64,000 nt of DNA from AP-15 sp035503615 (GTDB taxonomy: Bacteria > Pseudomonadota > Alphaproteobacteria > ATCC43930 > CGMCC-115725), in the NCBI GenBank assembly GCA_035503615.1, contig DATJTI010000009.1, positions 1 through 64,000 of the forward strand, in the 5' to 3' direction. Made by a program: the position numbers and the translations under genes. This document shows, in pieces, positions 53,397 to 63,400 of the stretch. The stretch's first letter is position 1. The number at the start of each line of letters is the position of its first letter. The notes beneath the pieces were generated by a model that worked only from the letters and a program-made list of their open reading frames with translations, was not told the DNA's origin and searched no databases.

Positions 53397-54545
53397 ATGT
53401 CGCTCGACCAGATAAACGAAATCGCTCCTTCTCGCTGGCATCCTTTGGCCGAGGACCCGGATGCCGAAATGGAAGAGCCACCTAGACAGCACCGAAGCGC
53501 AAACTCGCGAGGATTCGCTGCGGATCATTACCCACGATTACTCGATAAAGTGTTCAGTGCCTTGAGGGACCCCGAAGGCTACGACGCCGGGCTCCGCCGC
53601 TTGGATGACGAGCTGCGGCAGCGCGGACCCAGCCAGTTCGCCCGCTTCTACATCGAGGAGATGCTGGGCCGCAGCCCGGCCACCGCCGCCGAAGCGCGCG
53701 AGCTCGTGTTGTGCCCATCGCGCCGCATCTCGGAGATCCTGAGCTCAAACGAATTCATGGGTCGCCACGACATCATCCTGCAACGTGAGTTTCCGCATCT
53801 GTCGCGCGAATTCTTTTTCCATATCCCGAAATCCGGTGGCTCCACGCTGACAGCAGCCCTTGATTCGGATGGCAGATTTTGTCCAATCGACATTTCCCAA
53901 GGCCGCGATAGCGGTGCGTTCGCATATCGATTGGCCTCTCTTCGAAATACAATATTGCGGTTGGCAAACCCGCGAACACGGTCAGTTCTGATTATTGGAC
54001 ACCCTTCTGTAAAACGTATATTGTCTTACCAACTCAAACGTGGCTGGGACCATGCGTTCACGATTTTGCGTGATCCAATCGACTCGTCGCTGTCGATGAT
54101 CAACTATGTTCTGACCCGCCTCTGCGACTACCCCACGGCCCAGGATTCGGCTACATGGCGAGACATCCTTCAGCTTCCTGACGATCCATTTCTGCCGGAC
54201 CGACGGCGAGCGCTTGAACTCGCGCCGAAGATCGTCGAACTGCTCGTGCCGGACAATCCGACCTGCGGGGCCTTGGGCACCGAGCCTCTCCTCGAATCGG
54301 TACTCGACAATGCCGTGATCCTCGACTTGAAGATCATCCGGTTCCAGCAAATCGACGATTATATTCGTTACCGCGGAGTTGCTCGGCATAAGCGGTTCAA
54401 CATCTCGACCCGATATGTCGAACTCTCCGATCTCGACCGTCGCCTGCGACTGACGATCTACGACAAGAATGCCGAGGATCTGAAATTCTACGACTGGGTC
54501 GGGCGGCACATGATCCCCGGGGATGGGCCTTGGTTCGAGCTTTAG
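53397..54545 (+). CDS. sulfotransferase-family protein
   Basis: A 382-residue protein with the two PAPS-binding signatures of sulfotransferases: the 5'-phosphosulfate loop FFFHIPKSGGSTLTAALD (about residues 139-156) and the 3'-phosphate region FTILRDPIDSSLSMINYVL (about 220-240). The N-terminal ~100 residues (FSALRDPEGYDAGLRRLDDE, then LSSNEFMGRHD) faintly resemble DUF4214. Likely role: sulfation of a sugar or lipid made by the neighbouring glycosyltransferases. The ATG at 53397 is preferred; a TTG at 53352 would add 15 residues. It is convergent with the beta-helix gene, 16 bp away. PAPS-synthesis genes are not in the window. Confidence 0.78.
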   Translation: MSLDQINEIAPSRWHPLAEDPDAEMEEPPRQHRSANSRGFAADHYPRLLDKVFSALRDPEGYDAGLRRLDDELRQRGPSQFARFYIEEMLGRSPATAAEARELVLCPSRRISEILSSNEFMGRHDIILQREFPHLSREFFFHIPKSGGSTLTAALDSDGRFCPIDISQGRDSGAFAYRLASLRNTILRLANPRTRSVLIIGHPSVKRILSYQLKRGWDHAFTILRDPIDSSLSMINYVLTRLCDYPTAQDSATWRDILQLPDDPFLPDRRRALELAPKIVELLVPDNPTCGALGTEPLLESVLDNAVILDLKIIRFQQIDDYIRYRGVARHKRFNISTRYVELSDLDRRLRLTIYDKNAEDLKFYDWVGRHMIPGDGPWFEL

Positions 54546-54561
54546 CAACAAGTGCGATGAA

Positions 54562-56481
54562 TCACCGGAAATACTGCAGCTGGCCCCACAATGTCGCCCG
54601 GTCGGTCAAGTTCGTAGCGGAGGCCGGCATGATGCCGTGCATCGTCGGCTGGTAGATGTTAGCGATCGGCCGGCCTAGGCTGTCGATTGACAGATCGAGG
54701 CCGCCAGCGAGCCCCAGCCATCCAGTGTAATAACGGACCGTCCCGCCGCCCCCCAATGCCGCACCCGGTATTTCGCCCCTCGGCAGGTCGATCAGAGTCA
54801 ACGGGCCCTGATTCGGCCCCTTGCGCGACAGGTTGAGCGCGAAATCGACCACGATCATATTGCCGAGCAACTGGTAATAGCTGCGTCGCGCAGCATATGT
54901 GATGCCGCGGGTCGAGCCGTCGATGGCGAGGCCGACCGGTGTTTTCATCGCGATCTCGCCGGTGTAGATCGGCAATATGGAGGTCAGAGTATTGGCGTCG
55001 AACACCGCGCCGTGGCCGCTGAACCGCGCGTTGGTTACCGCAATCTGCGGCCGAGGGACCGCGCTGGCGATGTCGTAATGCCCGTTTTCGTAAAAATCTT
55101 CCGATGATGCGATATCAACTACCGCGGTTTGGTCCTGGTCGTAGACCCCGTTATTCATGCACGCCGCAACCACATTGCCGCGCAGCAGAATCCGGCCACC
55201 CGAGAACGCCTTAATGTCAACGCAGTTTGCGCTCCGATCTTTGTCTTTCCATTGGCCGCCACTGGCGATCCAGCCGCCGATATCGATCAGCTTGGAGCCG
55301 CCCTGCCACTGCGTCGGCGGGCTGTTGTCGTCGATCACGACGTCATCATGCTGCGAAATGTCGAGATAGGTTGCGGGACCAAGCGTCACCGTCTGGTTTC
55401 CGGTGCGGGTCACCGCCTCGTCGATCGTGAGATTGTGCTGATTGCCGATGATATCGACCGAGTCGAAGGACAGCCCGCCGACCCCACCGGCGACATGAAC
55501 TCCGTTTAGCGGCAATGTACCAGCCACGACCTGTGGGTTGCTCGGCGAGATCTTGCCGCGGCCAAATCGAACTTCCGTGACATAATTAGGCCACCAGGAC
55601 TCGGTTCGCCGCGAGCCGTTCAGCAGGGCCACATCGTGTGAGGCGCCGGCCATCTCGACATCCGGCACATCGACAACATTGCATTCGTCGAACCAAATCC
55701 CGTCATAAAGCCGGCCGCTACCGTCCGGGCCATCAATAATCGGATCGATTTGCGAAGCCACGACGTGCCACAAATGCAACGCTGCACCCGAGGTCATCCG
55801 GGTTGCGCTGGTGATGCGAAACCCGGTCACGGTGATTCCGCTACTCTGGCCCCTCCGACCTGGAGTGCCGATTTCGATCAAGTCATTGGTCGTGCCGGTC
55901 CCGGCATATTGGAGCACCGAATTGTTGCCAGCGCCGGCGATCGTGAAGCGATTGTAACCAGATGGGATCGATAGCATCGCCGAAAACCGAGCGCGGCCCG
56001 CCGGCAGGGTCAGCTTCGCCGAATGCCTGGCGACATAGGTAAAAGCGCGCTGCAGAGCAGCGGTGTCGTCGGTCTTGCCATCGAACTTGGCGCCCTCCTG
56101 CCGAGGATCGAGCCCCGACGCGGGAATAACCGCCCGCGCGCAGCCGCCATCGACGAGCGTCACCTCGATATAGCCATCGGGAGCAGCGCAACCGTCACGA
56201 GAGAGTCGAAAGGTCAACGGCGGCGCATCGCCCGGCGTCCCGACCCCCTCGCGCACAACCGCACCGCCCGCCGTCGCGGCCTCCCGCGCGAGCAATGCAT
56301 TCGTCGGTGCGACCAAGATCCTAGTAGCAACCGAAGAAACGGCTTGAGCATCGCGATCCCGAGCGATCGCAGAGCTTAGCGGAAACAAGCCGACCAGGAG
56401 AACCTGTGCTGCGGCTCGCGCAGAACGCGCGAAGTAGCGCGAGCCTGGACCCCAGGGACGCCTTCTTCTCGCCTGAGGCAC
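54562..56481 (-). CDS. secreted right-handed beta-helix protein (pectate-lyase-3 superfamily)
   Basis: A 639-residue exported protein. The N-terminus has a basic region and a signal/membrane segment at about 23-41 (AAAQVLLVGLFPLSSAIA). The start of the parallel beta-helix is the hallmark GLDPRQEGAKFDGKTDDTAA then LQRAFTYVARH with LPAGRARFSAML, as in polysaccharide lyases, epimerases and phage tailspikes. Helix rungs with N/G/V spacing run to about residue 500. A small C-terminal beta domain follows. It is the last gene of a four-gene operon, 12 bp after the methyltransferase. It may cut, epimerise or bind the polymer made by the cluster; catalytic residues cannot be named. Confidence 0.8.
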   Translation of the reverse strand: MPQARRRRPWGPGSRYFARSARAAAQVLLVGLFPLSSAIARDRDAQAVSSVATRILVAPTNALLAREAATAGGAVVREGVGTPGDAPPLTFRLSRDGCAAPDGYIEVTLVDGGCARAVIPASGLDPRQEGAKFDGKTDDTAALQRAFTYVARHSAKLTLPAGRARFSAMLSIPSGYNRFTIAGAGNNSVLQYAGTGTTNDLIEIGTPGRRGQSSGITVTGFRITSATRMTSGAALHLWHVVASQIDPIIDGPDGSGRLYDGIWFDECNVVDVPDVEMAGASHDVALLNGSRRTESWWPNYVTEVRFGRGKISPSNPQVVAGTLPLNGVHVAGGVGGLSFDSVDIIGNQHNLTIDEAVTRTGNQTVTLGPATYLDISQHDDVVIDDNSPPTQWQGGSKLIDIGGWIASGGQWKDKDRSANCVDIKAFSGGRILLRGNVVAACMNNGVYDQDQTAVVDIASSEDFYENGHYDIASAVPRPQIAVTNARFSGHGAVFDANTLTSILPIYTGEIAMKTPVGLAIDGSTRGITYAARRSYYQLLGNMIVVDFALNLSRKGPNQGPLTLIDLPRGEIPGAALGGGGTVRYYTGWLGLAGGLDLSIDSLGRPIANIYQPTMHGIMPASATNLTDRATLWGQLQYFR

Positions 56482-56493
56482 GACGCCCGACCT

Positions 56494-57669
56494 TCAGGCA
56501 GGGAGTGGCTCTCGAAAAACGAGATGCGGCCACACCTGTTCTGCGTTCAGACCATCTCTCCTGATCAACAGGTCCTCGACTGCTTCGATCGCTCCCAAAC
56601 AGGTTGGCTGGAGCGGATCGTCGAAGACCCAATATCCGCCTGGAACCATATACGGTCGGGTTGAATCATATGCCGACTGTATTGCGCTTCGAATGTCACA
56701 ATCTATGTGGCACAATGCAATCGTTCCCAACTCCTTAACTGCTGGCAAAGCGGATTTTTCGAACATTCCTTGAATGAAATGAAGATTTCGCAATCCGAGA
56801 TTCTCGGTATATTTCCTTAACTCTGGTAGATCGACACCTCGAAAGTCACCGGCGTTATGCAGATCGACCGATTTGTCGGTCGGCGGCATCCCAGAAAAGG
56901 TGTCGAACGAGAGGACCCGTACATTTGGCAAAAATCTCTGCGCAAGGATAGCCATGAAGATGGCCGAACCGCCCTTGAACGACCCGAACTCGACGATATG
57001 GCCGAACGGGAGTCGCGGGATATACAATTTTATCAGCATGAAAATGTTCGCTAGGTTATTTTCGCTGACGATGGTACGACCTCGCGCCATCTCAAGGGCC
57101 TCCTGGAAGTCGAGATCTTCCCTGATTTTCTCTGCGAATTCAGGTATGGCTGGAGATAGGGCCAGCCCCCGTTGATAGCCGTCGTGGAGATTTCGACCAT
57201 GAGAAAGACGATCCTGGACGTTCACGGACGGAAGCTCCGAGATGGTGAAACCCTCACCGTTTCGCACCGGCGTGACTTCCCCGGAAAGTTCTACTGATTG
57301 AACTGCCCCTACGAATTCGGAATCGCAGTGAAGTCGGATTTCCGCCCGCCGCATCAAGTCGCTGCAGGAAAACACGACCGAGGCGCTCATATTTTGTTCC
57401 TGCAACTGTTCGGCAGACAGGGTCTGGACCGCCAGGACCATGCGGCCAGTATCAGCAGAGGCGTCGAGCCTCGCTGAACCCTGTGGCATCACACTGGAAT
57501 CGAACTTTACCGTCGCCTCGTAACGGCCCGGATGCAGGGCAATGTAAGGGCCGAAAAAGATCGTCCCCCTTCTGGACCCGTCGACGCGAATCCGACCCTG
57601 CTCCCGTATGCCTATTCCCATGAATAGGCGCGGGTCGTCAGCGGTGAATCGACGAAATATTTTTGGCAT
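56494..57669 (-). CDS. TylF-like methyltransferase with N-terminal accessory module
   Basis: A 391-residue protein. The C-terminal part (about 190-385) is a metal-dependent SAM methyltransferase of the macrocin/TylF group: VEFGSFKGGSAIFMAILAQ (motif I, 226-244), SFDTFSGMPPTDKS, and the metal-site segment CHIDCDIRSAIQSAYDSTRP ending VPGGYWVFDD. Such enzymes O-methylate sugar hydroxyls. Residues 1-135 (FFGPYIALHPGRYEATVKF, VFSCSDLMRRAEIRLHCDSE) look like a beta-sandwich carbohydrate-binding module. Its ATG overlaps the upstream stop as TGATG, so it is translationally coupled to the giant glycosyltransferase. GC content is visibly lower than the genome average. Confidence 0.85.
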   Translation of the reverse strand: MPKIFRRFTADDPRLFMGIGIREQGRIRVDGSRRGTIFFGPYIALHPGRYEATVKFDSSVMPQGSARLDASADTGRMVLAVQTLSAEQLQEQNMSASVVFSCSDLMRRAEIRLHCDSEFVGAVQSVELSGEVTPVRNGEGFTISELPSVNVQDRLSHGRNLHDGYQRGLALSPAIPEFAEKIREDLDFQEALEMARGRTIVSENNLANIFMLIKLYIPRLPFGHIVEFGSFKGGSAIFMAILAQRFLPNVRVLSFDTFSGMPPTDKSVDLHNAGDFRGVDLPELRKYTENLGLRNLHFIQGMFEKSALPAVKELGTIALCHIDCDIRSAIQSAYDSTRPYMVPGGYWVFDDPLQPTCLGAIEAVEDLLIRRDGLNAEQVWPHLVFREPLPA

Positions 57670-60467
57670 CAGGCCCTCCGCTCAGTGCCAGGCATAACAG
57701 CAAGGGCACGAGAGGAACGTGCCGGTCTGCTGTTAGCGGCGGGGTGGGACGGCGCCTGACCACCGGAACGCTTGACCATCTCCATCGCTTCGGCGGCGAC
57801 GCGCGAGGGCGGTATATCCATGCATCGCTTATCCCACCGACATTCTTCAACTGAGGCAAGAAAACATGGGGAACAGGAGACGTTCCCGCGCAAGGTCACG
57901 ACACGCGGGCCTACGGGTCGCCAGCTTTCGACGTTGGTGGCTCCTGAATGGATGCAGAGCGTCGGAACGCCCATTTGCGCCGCCATATGGGTTGTACCAG
58001 TCTCCCCGCCGATGAACAAATCAAGCCCGGCGAAAACCGGCGGGACGTCGGCGATAGGCAAGGTTCCTGCCAAGTCGACAACATGTGATTTGGGCAATGG
58101 CGCGGCGATGAATTGCGTATCGGGTTGGTCGGCGCTGCCGCCGATTAAGACGATTCTTAATCCCTCCTTGCACAACAATCGTGCCAGTTCGGCGAACCGC
58201 TCGCGCCCCCAGGATCGTAGTGCGTTCCTCGTGCCCGGAGAAATGCCGACAACGATCCCGTCCTTGAAGGGCCGCACCGGGACTCGCTCATTCAACAGCG
58301 CCTCCCGCCCGCCGCCCGCCGGGGTTCCGAATGTCCAGACGACGGCCGCCGCCAGCGCCAAGGTGCGGCCGCCGATATGGGCCGTCATATCGCCTTCCGA
58401 TCCCGCGGGCAGCGACAGGTCCAACGCAACGTCATTGGCGCGGTAGCCCGCGCGATATTTGGCATCGGTATGCGACAGGAGCATGCGATTATCGCTATGC
58501 CATCGCAGATCGACCGCGAGGTCGAAGGCGCCGAGATCGAGCGCTCTGTACTCCGCTATTTTGGTCGCCATGTCCCGGTCGTCATCCCCCGCGGCAGCGA
58601 CGTAGAAGTTATAGGTGAAAATGTGATCGAACCACCCGAGTTGCCTGGCGAGCGAGTGGTTCCATGCTCCGCAGATGAGGGTAATTTCAGCTTTTGGCCA
58701 TGTATCGCGGATCAGCCGGAAGGCGTCGAGCGTTAGCACGAAGTCACCGATATGGTCGAGTTTCAACAAGAGAATGCGTGGCCGGTCTTCTCGTCCCCAC
58801 ACCCGATGGCAAATGACCTCGACGACTGGATCAGACGGCGGACCGCCCCCGTTATTTCGGTCCCCGGCGCCATTCCGGCGGCGTACCTCTCGCATAGCAA
58901 ACTCATCAGAATGGAGGAATTCTGCAACCAATTCATGTGGCGCTAGCCCCGACCGCAATCGGTCCAAATAATGTTTCTGCCCGGACGCATCCGGTTCCCT
59001 TCCATAGAGGATACGGTAAAGATTTTCGACAAATGTTTGATCAAAACGCGTTTTGCCGTTCTCGGCCGCGTGAAGGTCTCCGCCGATTGCGCGCATGGCG
59101 TTGTCCACGCCATAGCACGATCGATTAATAGCTTGCTCAATTTTTGAAATGTCATTCGCGATCGCAACCAGATCTTCCCGACCTGGTGCAACCTCGGTCC
59201 GAATGGCCGCGATCTTATCCAACAGGGTCGATACGTCGTGGCTCTTCTCATGCGCCGGCCAGGGGGCGGTAAGCTCCTCCATTGCACGCAACGAACGCTC
59301 GGCCGCCCGGTCCCAACTGAACCGTTTGGACCATTCGCGGGCGTGGTCTTTTAACGAGCACCAAAATCCCGTGTCGGTCAGCGCTTGTTCCATTAGTACG
59401 GCTATGCTGCGGTCGGAATGTGGATCGAACAGCGCATCCTTGCGCCCGATCACCTCCGGGATGCTGGTCGCGTTCGATCCGATCGTTGCCGCACCGCAGG
59501 CCATTGCTTCTAGCGCCGGGAGACCGAATCCTTCACGAAACGCTGGACATACAAAGAGAAAGCATCGTGAATATAAGGTGACTAACTGGCGATCCGAGAC
59601 ATTACCCGGTAAGATGAGCTCATTTAATCCTATGCCGATCGCATCGGCCAGCTCTCGAAGAATGGGTTCGTGGTCTCTTCCCGTTATTAGTACTAATTGA
59701 TATCGATCACGGAGTCGCATTGGAAGCAATGCAAAAGCTCTCATTAGACCTTCGAAGTTTTTTCTTGGCTCAAAAGCGCTTACATATAAGATGAACTGTC
59801 GGTTTATGCCAAGGTTTTCTATGAATTCCACATCATCGCGAGAGGGAGTCGCATTGCTGAAAAAATTATCAACCCCAGCGTAGTGACATTTAACTCTATT
59901 ACCATCGAATCCTAAAGCGGTAATTGCCTCGCTGCGCGAGTAATCCGACACAGCTAACAATAAATCTGACCGTCTAAGAGATTCAATTTTGGAATTATAC
60001 CACTCATGTTCGCTTTCCCGAAGAACTTGCGGGTCAATAAGAGGAATCAAATCGTGGAGTACCACCGCAGTTTTTATTGTTGTAGGCAATCTGCCGATCG
60101 ATATTATAGAATTGTCATAAACCTGTCCCTCGAACAGGCTAGTGATCAGCACAACGTCGGGTTTAAGCGTATTGATTTGCCACTCTCTTATGATCTCTGC
60201 CGCTTCTTTTCGCCACATCCGTGATTTTATGGCGCCCGTTGTTAGCGAAGGTATGGAAAAGACAATAATACGATCCGATGCAAGGATAGGAGAAAACTCG
60301 TTCACTATGGGCTCTACGGTATCACCCAGCAGCCCATTCAGAAGGATGAAAACCTCATGGTCGCCACGGTTGCGGATGATTGCTTTGGTAAGAGCGGTCG
60401 CGTGGCGGCCGATGCCGCGGAACCGGCTGCCGGTCTGGGCGCCTTGTAGATCGATCAGAATGCGCAT
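57669..60467 (-). CDS. GT4-DUF4214-GT9 fusion glycosyltransferase
   Basis: A 932-residue protein with three modules. Residues 1 to about 400 are a GT4 transferase: RILIDLQGAQTGSRFRGIGR, YVSAFEPRKNFEGLMRAFA and the retaining E-x7-E loop FREGFGLPALEAMACG. Residues ~475-530 are a DUF4214 module (FVENLYRILYGREPDASGQK then LVAEFLHSDEF). Residues ~560-905 are a GT9 heptosyltransferase-like domain: ILLLKLDHIGDFVLTLDAF, GISPGTRNALRSWGRERFAE and IGGETGTTHMAAQMGVPTL, plus a Cys cluster CSPCFLASVEECRWDKRCM. The second of two ATGs (60467) is properly spaced from GAGGGA. The GT4 half is AT-rich, the GT9 half GC-rich. It should add two different sugars to one acceptor. Confidence 0.88.
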   Translation of the reverse strand: MRILIDLQGAQTGSRFRGIGRHATALTKAIIRNRGDHEVFILLNGLLGDTVEPIVNEFSPILASDRIIVFSIPSLTTGAIKSRMWRKEAAEIIREWQINTLKPDVVLITSLFEGQVYDNSIISIGRLPTTIKTAVVLHDLIPLIDPQVLRESEHEWYNSKIESLRRSDLLLAVSDYSRSEAITALGFDGNRVKCHYAGVDNFFSNATPSRDDVEFIENLGINRQFILYVSAFEPRKNFEGLMRAFALLPMRLRDRYQLVLITGRDHEPILRELADAIGIGLNELILPGNVSDRQLVTLYSRCFLFVCPAFREGFGLPALEAMACGAATIGSNATSIPEVIGRKDALFDPHSDRSIAVLMEQALTDTGFWCSLKDHAREWSKRFSWDRAAERSLRAMEELTAPWPAHEKSHDVSTLLDKIAAIRTEVAPGREDLVAIANDISKIEQAINRSCYGVDNAMRAIGGDLHAAENGKTRFDQTFVENLYRILYGREPDASGQKHYLDRLRSGLAPHELVAEFLHSDEFAMREVRRRNGAGDRNNGGGPPSDPVVEVICHRVWGREDRPRILLLKLDHIGDFVLTLDAFRLIRDTWPKAEITLICGAWNHSLARQLGWFDHIFTYNFYVAAAGDDDRDMATKIAEYRALDLGAFDLAVDLRWHSDNRMLLSHTDAKYRAGYRANDVALDLSLPAGSEGDMTAHIGGRTLALAAAVVWTFGTPAGGGREALLNERVPVRPFKDGIVVGISPGTRNALRSWGRERFAELARLLCKEGLRIVLIGGSADQPDTQFIAAPLPKSHVVDLAGTLPIADVPPVFAGLDLFIGGETGTTHMAAQMGVPTLCIHSGATNVESWRPVGPRVVTLRGNVSCSPCFLASVEECRWDKRCMDIPPSRVAAEAMEMVKRSGGQAPSHPAANSRPARSSRALAVMPGTERRA

Positions 60468-60488
60468 CCCCATTCCCTCGCCTCGCGT

Positions 60489-63400
60489 TCAGGCCATTGC
60501 CGACAGCAGCTGCTGGTAGATTTCACCGGCGCGCTCGTCAAGCAGCGCGAGCTCGTCCGTATCGCGGCGCTCGGTTCGCCCCTGACGCGGCCTGGTCACA
60601 TCCGCCCTGCCGGGATGCGGTAGCTGCACCTGATTGCGCAGCGCGTCGCACTCACGCCGCGCGTCTCCATTGTTCGGGTTGATCTCGGCGGCCCGCTGGT
60701 AATGGGTCAGCGCCGCGGCATAATTGCGCCGCAATTTCTCCAGATGCCCGATCTGCAGGTGCAAATCGTCATCGAGCGGGGTTTTGTCGATCACACCGTA
60801 ATAGACCTGCGCCGCGCGGTCGAATTCGCCCATCTCCTTGAGGGCGTGACCGAGCTGCACCGCGATCTCGAGAGCGCTCGGATCGGCCGTCACAAATTCC
60901 TGGTAGAGCCGCACCGCCTCGGCCCAATCCTGCCGGTCGCGCGCGGCATCGGCGGCTTCTTGCAGCGGCGGCATCCCTGCGATCCCGAGATTTTCCGACA
61001 GCTCGCAGAGCCGGGCCAGATGCGTCTGCGACCAGCCGAGCCCGGCCAGTTCCTCGCGCGCATGGGCCATGTCGGGGTCAAGTGCCAGGGCTCGCAGATA
61101 GGCGGCTTGCGCGGCCTCCGCCTGGCCCTGAAGCTTCAGCACATGCCCGAGCTGCAGATGCGTATCGGCGACGGCCGGGGCGCTGGCGAGCGCGTGCCGA
61201 TAAGCGGCCTCCGCTTCCGGCAGCCGGCCGGATTCCTTCAGCGCATGGCCGTATTGCACCCAGCACGGCGCGTCGCGCGGGTCGCGGGCCAGCGCTTTGT
61301 GATAGTGGCGCGCGGCGAGCTCCCACTGTTTTGCGTCGCGCGCCCGGTCGCCTTTCGCCACGGCTCTGGCGTGACTCGGGCCGACAAGCGGCGGCAGCAG
61401 CGCTCGTCTACGGTCGCGGTGCCGGCGCTGCTCGGCGACATCCGCCGTCGTGGCAACGATCAACTCCCGCCCGACTTGCCTGGTGGCAGACAAATCGCCG
61501 CATAACAGTACGACCTCTTCGCTCAGCGCCGCCACCTCGGCTTCCCGCTGTGATCTTTCTTTTTCCACCAGTTTAATATTTTCCTTATAGTCTTCGTTAC
61601 TTTTCCGCGCTTCGGCGAGCTCTGACTCGCTGGCGCGCCGCATCGCGGCCAGCTGGGTCTCGCTTTCCCGGCGTGCTTCGGCGAGCTGTACCTCGAGGGA
61701 GCGGATTTGGGCTTGCGCCGCTGCCGCCTCCGCGCGTTTCGCTGTAACCTCGACGCGCAGGGCGTCAACCTCTTGTGTTTGATCCTTCCGGTGTCGCTCG
61801 CTGCGCTCGAATGCTCGCAGCAAACGCTTCAGATCACCGCGGAGGGTGAATTCCGTCTCGCCGCGTTGATGCATCTCCCGTTCGGTCTCGGCGAGCTCCG
61901 CGCGCAATCCGGCGATCTCGAACCGTGCTTCGGCAAGATCGGCCTCGGCCCCGCTTGCCCGTGTTTCAACGGCGGCAAGCTCGCCTGCCCTGACCCGCAG
62001 ACCCGCGGCCTCAGCCTCGACTTGCGCCAGGGCCGACGCGCGCTCCTGTTCCCGGTGTTGCGAATCGGCGAGTTCCTGGACCTGTGCGGCAAGCTCGTCT
62101 TGGGCTTTGGCCAAGTCGGCCGCCGCTGCATCGGCTCGCGATTCGGCGGCCACAACCGCGATGTCGCGCTCACCGACCCTCGCCCGCAAGCCCGAATTCT
62201 CGGCCTCGAGCTGCTCCACGCTGGCGGCGCGTTGATCGCGTTCGCGTTCCAGATCGGCAATTTGCACCTGCAGCATCGCGAGTTCCGCCGCTGCCTTCGC
62301 CAAGCTCGTCTCGGTCTCATCGGCTTTGGCATCGGACACCGCCACCGCGGTATCTCGCTCGGCTATCGCTGCCTGCAACCGCTCGTTCTCCGTCACCAGG
62401 ACAGCGATGCGGCGACGCAAGGGTGCAAATCGTTGTTCATTGCCCGCCCGCTTCGCGTAAAGCGCCTCGAGCAGTTCCTCGGCAAATTGCTGCGACGCCT
62501 GGCTTTGGCCCTCTCGGCCCATGCTCACGGCAATCCGCACGTGGCTTTCTATGCGATCTCGGTTGATCGGGTGATCGGCACTGGCAAATGACAACGTTTC
62601 TTTCGCATCTGTCAGACTGAGCCGCAATCCGGTCAGTTCACGGAGATCACTTGCCGTTGCTTCTCGATATTTCTGATCCGCGGCAAGCCTGGTGGAATCG
62701 ACCAACACATCGGCGGCCGATCGTGCATTACAATATAAATAGACATGTAGCGCGACAAATATCGAAAATATGTCACTGTCGGACAACGTCATCAATATGT
62801 TATCGATTTTTTGTTCTGACGATTGCGACGTAACGGCATCGGGATCGTCGTCGGTCGATGCTTTTAGACCCGAATAGAAGTCCCGCAAATACGCGATGAA
62901 CGGATCCTGGTTGTGGATAACACGAAAAATCGACCGTACGAAATACGGGTTGTTTGCTTCGCGCTGCGCCAGATAGGACAGCCACTGGTCCCATAAATTC
63001 TTAATAATAACAATATGCTTACCAGAAAAACGCTGTTTGATTGGATGGATTCGACCGAGGGAGCGGGAAAAACCAAAAACCGGAATTTGCCGCCGACGCT
63101 GCGCATATCGCGTCAGCAACGCCAGGTATTTGAGTTCTGCAGCACGCAGATCGCCATGCAAGCCGCCAACCGGGATAAACCAGTCATACGGCATTTCGGG
63201 CTGGAACAGCCTGACACCGCGCGATTTTCGTATTAATGGTAAGTATTCTCGCCAATAGGACGCCGTGCTGGGGTGTCCCGATTCCCATGATTGTGGGCCC
63301 AGCCTCACGGCTTCATCGGGAGTCAATGACGCCAGAGCTTCATTGAACGGCTCATAGAAGCACATGGTCTCGGGGAAGTGGCGGAAGAGAAAGAAAAACC

